Below are positions 8,813-16,595 of a stretch of 64,000 nucleotides of DNA, in pieces. Each line of letters starts with the position of its first letter. Position 1 is the first letter of the stretch. Source of the DNA: Lachnospiraceae bacterium (lineage in GTDB: Bacteria; Bacillota; Clostridia; Lachnospirales; Lachnospiraceae); the NCBI GenBank assembly GCA_017940415.1, contig JAGAYR010000027.1, positions 1 to 64,000 of the forward strand, in the 5' to 3' direction. The position numbers were made by a program, and so were the translations under genes. Below the pieces are notes generated by a model. It searched no databases. It saw only the letters and a program-made list of their open reading frames with translations, and was not told the DNA's origin.

Positions 8813-10429
8813 ATGATTTTCAGGGACAAGATCAAAAATCTGTTACGCAAACCCGTTTCAGTGATTTTTCTTTTAATCCTTTTTGTTGAATTCCTTTATC
8901 TGATCAAATTTAATCTGGTTCACACTTATGCCGTCATGGATCAGGATGCAGCCAAGCTGATGACCCATGCAATGGAGATGGTAAGAACCGGAAAGCTTCT
9001 TATACCTGATTGGAGCTATATGACCACCCACGAGATTGATTCTGCCATGCTCCTTGCCCTTCCCGTTTCTGCGGTCACAGGCAAGCTTTTCTTCTCGTTT
9101 GCGGTATCAAACATAATCTTTATGTTCGTGCTTTTATATGTGCTGATGGGAATTTTCAAAAACTGTGGAATACGTTCCGAGATTTCCCTTCTCATCTGCT
9201 GCCTCGTATATATCCCCTACAATTTCGGCATGCTGGACTACATGAACATGATGTTTATCAGAGGCGCCCAGTATTCCATAAAGGTTCTGATACCTCTCCT
9301 GGCCATCCTGATCATCACATTCCCGAACGTAAATAAAAAGAGAGATTATGCATTGTCCGCAGTATGGATCTTCCTGTCCTTCCTCAGCGGATTCTCCAGT
9401 GGACTCTTTCCTCTTATCACAGGTATCCTTCCCATCGCGGGTGCATACTATGTCAATTATGCTTTCAGAAAAAAGAACACCGGAGCCATCACTCTTTTCA
9501 GAACTCTGCTTCTTGCTTCCGGATTTCTTGCAAGCCTCATAGGATTTGCTTTGCATCAGCATTACGGAATAAGTGCAAGCGGAATTAATGCAACCCTTAC
9601 CTATTCGGAAGAATTCGGTCCCAGAATGTTCCTCAATATCGGTAACTTCTTCAATCTTCTGAACGCACTACCCTCCAAATACCTGAATATATATCCCATC
9701 GTTTCTTTTGAAGGCGTAGGATGTATCTTCAGATTTGCACTGGCAATATTCCTTTTGATCAGTACCTGCCACTTTGTGATCGTATTTTTCGGCGGAAAAG
9801 AAAACCATCCCTCCGGCGACAATGCGCATGTAGCCACCGGATATATGACCGCCATAATCATAGTAAATGTCATCATCCATCTTCTGTGCTCCTATGACGA
9901 AGCAAGATACTATCTGGTTGAGCTGATATGCATGATGATCCTTGCGGGAATATGGTTATCAAGGCTGACCACCGATATACGTAAAGATACCGGAATCCGC
10001 GTTTCTGTTTTATTGATACTCTTTACAAGCTTTACCTGGTATTCATCCAAGAAATTCGTGGACACATGTCAGGTGACTAAAGATTATTTCGGTTTTTGTT
10101 ACGGAATATGTGATTTCATAAGAGAACAGAATGTAGACAACGTGATAATACTGGATAATTCAGCTGTAGAAGAAACATGCAGAGTTATCTTAAGAGACGT
10201 TAAGTTTTCGAACTACAACTCCGTTGACGGAGTATTTATATCCGAGGACTGGTACACCACCACGGATGAGCGTTCCTATTACGGCGATACATCCATTATC
10301 GTCACCCAGTACCGTGATGATCTTGAGCCCGTCTTCGGAAGCGAAGTTGCTTCACACTATGAATTCATCGGTGAGGTAAACGGATTCAATCTCTTCAGAG
10401 CAGATAAGTTCTGCCTTCCATTAGACTAA
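8813..10429 (+). CDS. Polytopic membrane protein, GT-C glycosyltransferase-like
   Basis: 538 residues with roughly ten to twelve membrane segments and a C-terminal extracytoplasmic tail of about 110 residues. After the first membrane segment the loop reads 'YAVMDQDAAKLMTHAMEM', an acidic first-loop motif like that of GT-C enzymes, which use lipid-linked sugars. I do not recognise a specific family. The ATG at 8813 follows GAGGTGGAGAG; an in-frame ATG at 8744 lacks such a site. Divergent from the MBOAT operon, which fits an envelope-polysaccharide role, but that is inference. A 165-bp palindromic element follows its stop codon. Confidence 0.65.
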   Translation: MIFRDKIKNLLRKPVSVIFLLILFVEFLYLIKFNLVHTYAVMDQDAAKLMTHAMEMVRTGKLLIPDWSYMTTHEIDSAMLLALPVSAVTGKLFFSFAVSNIIFMFVLLYVLMGIFKNCGIRSEISLLICCLVYIPYNFGMLDYMNMMFIRGAQYSIKVLIPLLAILIITFPNVNKKRDYALSAVWIFLSFLSGFSSGLFPLITGILPIAGAYYVNYAFRKKNTGAITLFRTLLLASGFLASLIGFALHQHYGISASGINATLTYSEEFGPRMFLNIGNFFNLLNALPSKYLNIYPIVSFEGVGCIFRFALAIFLLISTCHFVIVFFGGKENHPSGDNAHVATGYMTAIIIVNVIIHLLCSYDEARYYLVELICMMILAGIWLSRLTTDIRKDTGIRVSVLLILFTSFTWYSSKKFVDTCQVTKDYFGFCYGICDFIREQNVDNVIILDNSAVEETCRVILRDVKFSNYNSVDGVFISEDWYTTTDERSYYGDTSIIVTQYRDDLEPVFGSEVASHYEFIGEVNGFNLFRADKFCLPLD

Positions 10430-10440
10430 TACAAAATAAC

Positions 10441-10605
10441 AAAGTGACGCCCCTTCATTCCTGGGTCCTGTCGCGGTACATAATTTTCTCGCTTTTCGGG
10501 ATCAGGCGGCCAAAGCACAATGAGTGCTTTACCTCATGCCGCAGACCACCGAAGTCTCGAAAATCATGTATCCGCGCCACCCGCGAAATAAAGGGGCGTC
10601 ACTTT
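10441..10605. repeat. 165-bp imperfect palindrome with perfect 15-bp terminal inverted repeats
   Basis: The ends AAAGTGACGCCCCTT (10441-10455) and AAGGGGCGTCACTTT (10591-10605) are perfect inverted repeats. The interior is also self-complementary: the left arm CGCGGTACATAATTTTC recurs in the right arm as GAAAATCATGTATCCGCG, and the centre is AAAGCAC-AATGA-GTGCTTT. The whole element therefore folds into one long hairpin. It fills the space between convergent genes. It could be a MITE-like or REP-like repeat, a structured RNA or a large bidirectional terminator. I see no second full copy in the window and no clear target-site duplication. Confidence 0.8.
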
Positions 10606-10613
10606 TTATATGC

Positions 10614-11525
10614 TTAAATAAGACTCATGAATGCTGTGATGGATATGAATGAGAAGACTGTCGTAACGATGATGCCTCTGGACAGGATATCCGTTCTCTC
10701 TCCGGTCTTCTCTGCCTGGATCATGGGAAGATTTCCCACGGGCACGGCACACATAAGGCAGAATGTTCTGACCATCTCATCCGCAGCACCCACTGCACGA
10801 AGAACGATCACCGCAAGCGCAGGAACGACTACAAGCCTGACGAGTATGAATATCCAGAGCTTGGCATCTTTCATATCCTTTATAAAGTTGCTTCTCGCAA
10901 CCGATGCTCCCAAAAGTACCATAGACAGGAATACCGTAGGGCTTCCTATATATTCGACGGTCTTTACAACCACCTCAGGAAGCTTAAGGTCGAACCAGAA
11001 GATCAGAAGCGCCAGAATGCTCATTATTACTCCGGGGCTGAATATCTTTTTTATATCCATCTTCTCTTTGCCCGAAGACAGCGTGATTATGCCGTGAGTA
11101 TAGAACAGCAGGCAGTAAAACACGTTGCAGATTATGACGTAAAGCATGGCATTTTCGGAAAGAAGCGCCTTCGCAACGGGAATTCCCAGGAAACCTACAT
11201 TTCCGTATATGGACATCAGTGAATAAAACTTACGCTCATCCTTTTTGATACCTATGATCTTCGGAAGAAGCGTTCCTATCAGGATAAATACTGCATAGAT
11301 TACCGCAGCAACCCCTACTCCGCTCAGGAATTCTTCGTGAGTCACGGTTATATTGCCGGTAAGTATGGTGGAAACTATCAAAACCGGATTACATATATCC
11401 ACAACAAGCTTTGATATAGCCTTAGTTCCCTGCTCATTCAGTACTTTCTTTTTCTCAAGCCCTATGCCTATGATCACCAGAACCGCGATCATTGCCATCT
11501 GCCTCAACACTATAAGTGCTCCCAT
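10614..11525 (-). CDS. AEC family transporter (auxin efflux carrier-like)
   Basis: 303 residues with about ten membrane segments in two similar halves, the normal AEC size. The N-terminal half has 'KLVVDICNPVLIVSTIL' and 'SIYGNVGFLGIPVAKALL', the latter being the typical Asn/Gly/Pro broken helix; the C-terminal half has 'LMCAVPVGNLPMIQAEKTG'. Bacterial members export or exchange organic acids or amino-acid derivatives such as malate. The substrate is not evident here and no catabolic genes adjoin. ATG at 11525 follows AGGAG by five bases; an upstream GTG is too close to that site. Confidence 0.88.
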   Translation of the reverse strand: MGALIVLRQMAMIAVLVIIGIGLEKKKVLNEQGTKAISKLVVDICNPVLIVSTILTGNITVTHEEFLSGVGVAAVIYAVFILIGTLLPKIIGIKKDERKFYSLMSIYGNVGFLGIPVAKALLSENAMLYVIICNVFYCLLFYTHGIITLSSGKEKMDIKKIFSPGVIMSILALLIFWFDLKLPEVVVKTVEYIGSPTVFLSMVLLGASVARSNFIKDMKDAKLWIFILVRLVVVPALAVIVLRAVGAADEMVRTFCLMCAVPVGNLPMIQAEKTGERTDILSRGIIVTTVFSFISITAFMSLI

Positions 11526-11701
11526 TTTCACTCCTGTTATAATCTTTCATCATCTTCCAAACGGACAATTCTGATTATAGCCTTGATGGCATCTTCCGGA
11601 AAAGCGAAAAATCATATTTGTACAATTTTATTATAGGTATCGTTTTAATCCTTAATATTCCTATAATATACAAATAAATACTACCTGTTATTAATGGTTT
11701 T

Positions 11702-11710
11702 TGGTATAAT
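11702..11710 (+). promoter_or_regulatory. Extended -10 promoter for the first LacI-GGDEF gene
   Basis: TGGTATAAT, an extended -10 box, lies about 40 bases before the ATG at 11749. No strong -35 box is present, as is common for extended -10 promoters. The paralogous gene at 16596 has the same TGGTATAAT element. Confidence 0.55.
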
Positions 11711-11748
11711 ATATTGGGTAAATTGCTTAAACTCGGGGGAGTTGAATT

Positions 11749-13656
11749 ATGGCAAGAAAAAAGATAGCCGTCTTTGCTACAGGATGGGCTTCCGACATTC
11801 TTTTCCACTTTATGGAAGGAATGCGGGATCAATTGAATGATTACAACGCCGATATGTATCTCTTTATGAACTACGGTACATACGGAGAGACTGAAAACAG
11901 CAGGCACGGAGAGCTTAACATCTTCAAGCTCCCCGATCTTTCCAAGTTTGACGGCGTTATCATAATTACCAATCTTATCGATTTTCCCGGATTTGCCGAG
12001 GACATCGTGGAACGCGCTCAGAAAGCAGGCGTTCCCGTTATCAGCCATGGCCGCACCATCCCCGGAATCCCCAATGTACTCACCGACAATACCGCCGGAA
12101 CCAAAACCCTTGCGGAGCACCTGATCCGCGAACACGGCGTTAAGAAAATAATGTTCTTTGCGGGAACCGCAGATAACGACGACTCCAACACCAGACTTAA
12201 TACAGTCAGAGAAATCTGTCTGGAAAACGGACTGGAGTTTACCGACGATAATATTTTCTACACCAACTGGGATCTTAATACCTCTCAGGTAAAAGCCCAG
12301 GAAATGATCAAAAACAATAACATTCCCGATGCATTCGTCTGTGCAAACGACGAGATTGCCATGATCATCAATGTGGCATTGGAGAATCATGGTCTTTCCT
12401 GTCCTAAAGACGCCATCGTAACAGGTTTCGATCACATTCTTGAATCTCAGATATTCTATCCTTCCATCGCATCCGTCGATCAGGATTGCTATAAGCACGG
12501 ACAAGTCTGCGCAGAAACCATCGTCTCACTCATTGAGGGTGAGCAGGTAGATGAAAAGATCATGATTCCCTGCAAATTTATCCCCGGTGAGAGTTGCGGA
12601 TGTAAGAGCAGTCAGCGTATCCTGGATCAGAGACTCAGATCCGGTGCCATCGCATTCAGGAAATCACAGCTTTCAAGCAGTGGAACCTGGCATATTCTCA
12701 ATCTGGAGAGACTTGTCATGGACTGCGAATCATATAACGATATCAAGCGAGTTATTACCGACTATATTACACGCGACCATCTCTTTGAGGGTGAAAACTT
12801 CCATATCCTCTTCGATCCCACCGCATACAGGTCGGAGATTGAAACCGGAGTATCACTTACCGATACGGACACTTACAGTGATAAACAGGATGTTATCTAT
12901 TCCCTCAGAAATGGTAAGGTTCAGAGCATACGCTCCATCCAGACCAAAACTCTCATCCCCGGAATTTCCGAGGAAGACGACAAGCACCTGTATGTCTTCC
13001 TTCCCATTCACGAAAGAGAGATCCGAATCGGTTATCTGTGCTTTGTTGACTGCTATGACAAGATCGAATCCAGAGCAGTCAGGGAATACTGCGAGCGATT
13101 CAATTCCGCGGTTGAAAAAGCCAGAAAAGCTATGTACCTGAAGGCAATCAACGATTCCATCAGAGAGTTCTCACACGTAGACGCCCTCACTCACGTAAAG
13201 AACCGTACCGCATACGAAAGTCGTCTTGATGAGATCCGTAAGAGAGCCGCAAGAAAAGGTTCCCTCGATTTCGGAATCATCCTCTTCGACGTCAATAATC
13301 TCAAGAAAGTCAACGACCAGCTGGGACACTATGCGGGTGACGAATACATCAAGAATGCATGTAAGCTTATCTGTATCGCCTTCAAGAACAGCCCCGTATA
13401 CAGGATCGGTGGAGACGAGTTCGTGGTTCTCCTTGAGGGAAAAGCGTTTGATCAGCGGGATGAACAGCTTCAGAGTTTCATAGATGAGATGACCGATGTG
13501 ATGAACAACGAAAATCTCTCTCCCGAAGAAAGAGTCTCCATCGCTTACGGAATGTCCGTATACGAAGGCGCCCCCGAAACAATCGATGATTGTATCAAGC
13601 GCGCCGATGAAACGATGTATGAAACTAAGAAAAAAATGAAGGGATCAGTCAGGTGA
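11749..13656 (+). CDS. Cytosolic LacI-type sensor fused to GGDEF diguanylate cyclase
   Basis: 635 residues, no signal peptide, membrane segment or HTH. Residues 1-280 form a periplasmic-binding-protein-like (LacI C-terminal) domain: 'KKIAVFATGWASDIL', 'KFDGVIIITN', 'PDAFVCANDEIAM' and 'VTGFDHI'. The domain ends in 'PGESCGC'. A middle region of about 180 residues, GAF-like by position only, precedes a GGDEF domain near residues 480-630 with an intact 'YRIGGDEFVVLLEG'. The RxxD product-inhibition site upstream is absent ('FKNSPVYR'). It should make c-di-GMP in response to a small cytosolic ligand, possibly a sugar. GGGGGAG lies seven bases before the ATG. Its last 12 bases overlap the convergent LTA-synthase-like gene. 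Paralogue at 16596. Confidence 0.88.
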   Translation: MARKKIAVFATGWASDILFHFMEGMRDQLNDYNADMYLFMNYGTYGETENSRHGELNIFKLPDLSKFDGVIIITNLIDFPGFAEDIVERAQKAGVPVISHGRTIPGIPNVLTDNTAGTKTLAEHLIREHGVKKIMFFAGTADNDDSNTRLNTVREICLENGLEFTDDNIFYTNWDLNTSQVKAQEMIKNNNIPDAFVCANDEIAMIINVALENHGLSCPKDAIVTGFDHILESQIFYPSIASVDQDCYKHGQVCAETIVSLIEGEQVDEKIMIPCKFIPGESCGCKSSQRILDQRLRSGAIAFRKSQLSSSGTWHILNLERLVMDCESYNDIKRVITDYITRDHLFEGENFHILFDPTAYRSEIETGVSLTDTDTYSDKQDVIYSLRNGKVQSIRSIQTKTLIPGISEEDDKHLYVFLPIHEREIRIGYLCFVDCYDKIESRAVREYCERFNSAVEKARKAMYLKAINDSIREFSHVDALTHVKNRTAYESRLDEIRKRAARKGSLDFGIILFDVNNLKKVNDQLGHYAGDEYIKNACKLICIAFKNSPVYRIGGDEFVVLLEGKAFDQRDEQLQSFIDEMTDVMNNENLSPEERVSIAYGMSVYEGAPETIDDCIKRADETMYETKKKMKGSVR

Positions 13657-15546
13657 GACCGTAGTGTCCGCAGGATCTGCAGGATCCGGGAAAACAAAGA
13701 GTTCCGGTAAAACCGTCTGAGTTCCGTCTACAGAGATTACAGTTTGTATCCCGTCGGGTGTGACCACAAGTTGCGATCCGTCGGGATACATTGTTACTCG
13801 GCTTCCGTCTTCGGCAATAATGGTAACACTGCCGTCTTCATTATATATGATCTGATTTCCTTCCGCGTCGGTAGGCACAATGTCTCCGAGTTCATCCAGG
13901 AATGAAGAAAATCTCGAAAGTGAGCTGGAAACAGCTGCGTATCCCAATTCCTCAGTAAGAGTTCTCTGATTGGTATAAAGACTTGTTCCGAGTCCCAGTC
14001 TGCCGCCGGGAATCGTGACTCCAAGAGCTGAGAGAGTCGTAGGGAACATATCCAGAGTAGAATAAGACCTGTATGCCGTGCGAACCGGTGAAACAGGCGC
14101 ATTTATAACGCATGTATATACTCTTCTGACATAGTCATTATCTATATTTCTGCAATATGTGGCATCCATGGTAGGATGGTCACCCATCAGTATGATCGTT
14201 GTATTCTCGTAGAAATCCTGCTGTTTTATCCAATCGATAAACTCGGTTACTTGTCTGTCCGAGCATGCATATACATTGGAGTATCTGTTTTCAAACTCAT
14301 CTCCGCAAAGCTCGCAGGTATAGCCGCCGGTCATGTGAGTATCTACCGTAAGAAGAGTAAAGTTAAAGGGCTCATCTCCCGCGCCCAATTCCTCGAGAGT
14401 TTCTCTTGCATAGGTAAAGAGCTTCTGATCTTCATAACCCCACCATACATAATATCCTCCGGGAAGATGGCCCGTGCGCTTAGCCCAGTTCAGATCCCTG
14501 AATTCGAACTCACCGTGATTGGTGAGATAAAGCTGTCTTCCGCCGAAGATTGCAGAAGACCCTATCATGAAAATCTGTCTGTATCCTGCATCGTGCAGAA
14601 TATCACCCAGAGTTGTTATTGTAGGATAGAAAGCATCCTGGGTATTCATATCATTGTGATCCGCAAGGCCACTGGTCTGAAGAGGGATACCCGAAGTGGA
14701 TGAGAATATCGCGCCTATGGTCCAGGTTCCTCCGCTGTATGCATAACCGCCGTCCAGCATAGATCCCGCTCCGTATGTTCCGGAGAAGTTCTCGTTCTCT
14801 TGTGACAACAGTGTCAGATTTTTGATGACGTTTTCATCAAACGCTCCGCCCACTTCTCTGTCGGCAAAAGTCATCTCCATGGATTCCAGATATATAAAAA
14901 TAAGATTTCTTTTCTCGTCGGGAAAAACCAGATCCACCGTTGAGGGATCCACATAATAGCTCTCAATGAAATCCCTTGAAGTGCCCTTTTCCCAGGGAGT
15001 ATCCTCGGCAGCAAGAGCCATTCTGAAATCGTTCCACTCACCGGTATCCTCTGCGGATGCAGCAGATGATATGATCACTGTCTCGGGAACTATGGTTTCG
15101 ATCTCGGGAGGAATATATTCTTCAGCAGTGCTTCCCCTGAAGCCCGCAAATCCGAAATACTCATCAACCTTCAGCCATTTTACGCCAAACAGAAATACAC
15201 ACCACAGTGCCGTACTTACTATGATGAAGCTCCACTTAACCAGGGCAGGTATGTAATCTTTTTCTTTTTTGGTGAAAAATATGAATAAAGCTACAGGTAT
15301 GGCAGTGATGATAACTGCGGGAAGAAGCGCTCCGAAAAGGTACTTGATGACCATCTCGTTACCGGTTCCTTCCAGCATCTGTACCTGAAACAGAAAGTCG
15401 TTGATGGAAAGATTCTTACCCCAGACGGAGTACATCCACAGAACGCTGCATGAAAGCAGGCTTAGTACGAAAAATACGATGCCCCCCAGCACAAGAGCAA
15501 CTATCTTCAGAATATTCGGATTTATCTTAATGTCGGGACGTTTCAT
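13645..15546 (-). CDS. LTA synthase / phosphoglycerol transferase-like sulfatase-fold enzyme
   Basis: 633 residues. Three N-terminal membrane segments (about 10-130) anchor an extracellular alkaline-phosphatase-superfamily domain. 'NLIFIYLESMEMTF' carries the metal-ligand Glu, and 'YSGGTWTIGAIFSSTSGIPL' carries the expected nucleophile Thr; this block is closer to OpgB/MdoB 'GTGWT' enzymes than to LtaS. 'TLLTVDTHMTGG' and 'ILMGDHPTMD' supply further metal ligands. It probably moves phosphoglycerol onto a cell-surface polymer. A C-terminal tail of about 70 residues has a regular DG repeat and is Pro/Asp-rich. The ATG overlaps the stop of the esterase gene (ATGA), so the two are coupled. Confidence 0.85.
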   Translation of the reverse strand: MKRPDIKINPNILKIVALVLGGIVFFVLSLLSCSVLWMYSVWGKNLSINDFLFQVQMLEGTGNEMVIKYLFGALLPAVIITAIPVALFIFFTKKEKDYIPALVKWSFIIVSTALWCVFLFGVKWLKVDEYFGFAGFRGSTAEEYIPPEIETIVPETVIISSAASAEDTGEWNDFRMALAAEDTPWEKGTSRDFIESYYVDPSTVDLVFPDEKRNLIFIYLESMEMTFADREVGGAFDENVIKNLTLLSQENENFSGTYGAGSMLDGGYAYSGGTWTIGAIFSSTSGIPLQTSGLADHNDMNTQDAFYPTITTLGDILHDAGYRQIFMIGSSAIFGGRQLYLTNHGEFEFRDLNWAKRTGHLPGGYYVWWGYEDQKLFTYARETLEELGAGDEPFNFTLLTVDTHMTGGYTCELCGDEFENRYSNVYACSDRQVTEFIDWIKQQDFYENTTIILMGDHPTMDATYCRNIDNDYVRRVYTCVINAPVSPVRTAYRSYSTLDMFPTTLSALGVTIPGGRLGLGTSLYTNQRTLTEELGYAAVSSSLSRFSSFLDELGDIVPTDAEGNQIIYNEDGSVTIIAEDGSRVTMYPDGSQLVVTPDGIQTVISVDGTQTVLPELFVFPDPADPADTTVSPD

Positions 15547-16478
15547 TCAGATACTGTCCTTTCAAAAAAATCCAGCATTCCTTTATTGGCTTCAATGCTT
15601 TCCTTCCACTCGGGATGGCTTATATTAAATACATGAAGAAGGTGTATTCCTTCTTCTTTGGTCCAGTATATATCCTCATGACTGCAGGAATTCTCATCCA
15701 ATATCTTCTTCAGATAACCTGTATGTGTATTAAGAGAATCCATTTCCGAATCTATTATGTATACGGGAGGAAGAACAAGACCGGGAACAGTCTCCGATGC
15801 GGCCATATGCCCGTTCCAGGGTGCATCCTTGCCTTTTTCCCCGAGCATCATGTCAACGTAGGCTTTGGCAGTACCTTCACCGAGATCTGTGCCTTCTTCT
15901 CCGTTTATATAAAGCTTGCTTGTCTCCACAACGGGAGAGCTGACGGAGACGGCGCTTATCTTGTAAGAAAGTGCCTCCACTCCGTAGATTTTACGCAAAT
16001 TTTCACTTAATGTGACGCAAGTGGTAAGAATGGACAGATGTCCGCCTGCAGAATCACCGCATACGAGCACCTTATTAAGATCAAAGCCTCTGGCCGGACC
16101 GTATTTTCCAAGCCAGTGCATGGCATTAAAGATTTCTCTCACAATAACAGACAGATCTCCGTTTTGAAGAAGGGTATAATTCATGGCCATAACGGCATAA
16201 CCGCAGGACGCAAGATATCCCAGATATCTCTCGGAAATATCCGCACTTCCGTACATCCATCCGCCGCCGTGAATATAGATTACAGAAGGGAGCTTGGTTT
16301 TTCCCGTAAAATCTTCGGGATAATAAAGATTAAGCATATGCGCGGGATCATAATCTCCCATATACGCAATGTGCTTCTCGGCCCTGAAACCTGTGGAATC
16401 TACACCGTTTTTGTAGTCCTCGGCATTGGCCTTATCAATCATATTCCAATTATCGATCAGATATTTTCTGTAATCCAT
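15543..16478 (-). CDS. Alpha/beta hydrolase, HSL-type esterase
   Basis: 311 residues, cytosolic. The oxyanion-hole motif HGGG is in 'VIYIHGGGWMYGS' and the nucleophile elbow in 'VLVCGDSAGGHLSIL' (GDSAG), the pattern of the hormone-sensitive-lipase esterase family. An Asp lies in 'YIIDSEMDSLN' and the catalytic His is probably in 'EEGIHLLHVFN'. It likely removes acyl groups such as acetyl from small or sugar esters; the substrate is unknown. AGGGGG lies four bases before the ATG. Translationally coupled to the LTA-synthase-like gene and divergent from the second LacI-GGDEF gene. Confidence 0.88.
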   Translation of the reverse strand: MDYRKYLIDNWNMIDKANAEDYKNGVDSTGFRAEKHIAYMGDYDPAHMLNLYYPEDFTGKTKLPSVIYIHGGGWMYGSADISERYLGYLASCGYAVMAMNYTLLQNGDLSVIVREIFNAMHWLGKYGPARGFDLNKVLVCGDSAGGHLSILTTCVTLSENLRKIYGVEALSYKISAVSVSSPVVETSKLYINGEEGTDLGEGTAKAYVDMMLGEKGKDAPWNGHMAASETVPGLVLPPVYIIDSEMDSLNTHTGYLKKILDENSCSHEDIYWTKEEGIHLLHVFNISHPEWKESIEANKGMLDFFERTVSE

Positions 16479-16551
16479 AATTCCCCCTTAACCAATCTAT
16501 TATACACCTTTTTTCTATTTTCAAGAAGTTTCTGCCATATTCGCTCCAAGA

Positions 16552-16560
16552 TGGTATAAT
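16552..16560 (+). promoter_or_regulatory. Extended -10 promoter for the second LacI-GGDEF gene
   Basis: TGGTATAAT lies 35 bases before the ATG at 16596, the same element as in front of the paralogue. A second TATAAT occurs at 16567-16572, so the exact start is uncertain. Confidence 0.55.
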
Positions 16561-16595
16561 TACACATATAATGTTGTTTTTTGCGAGGGAAACAC

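Noticed and set aside
11575..12504. 309-codon open frame on the minus strand
   Set aside because: Antisense to the first LacI-GGDEF gene and extending over its promoter; no domain recognised.
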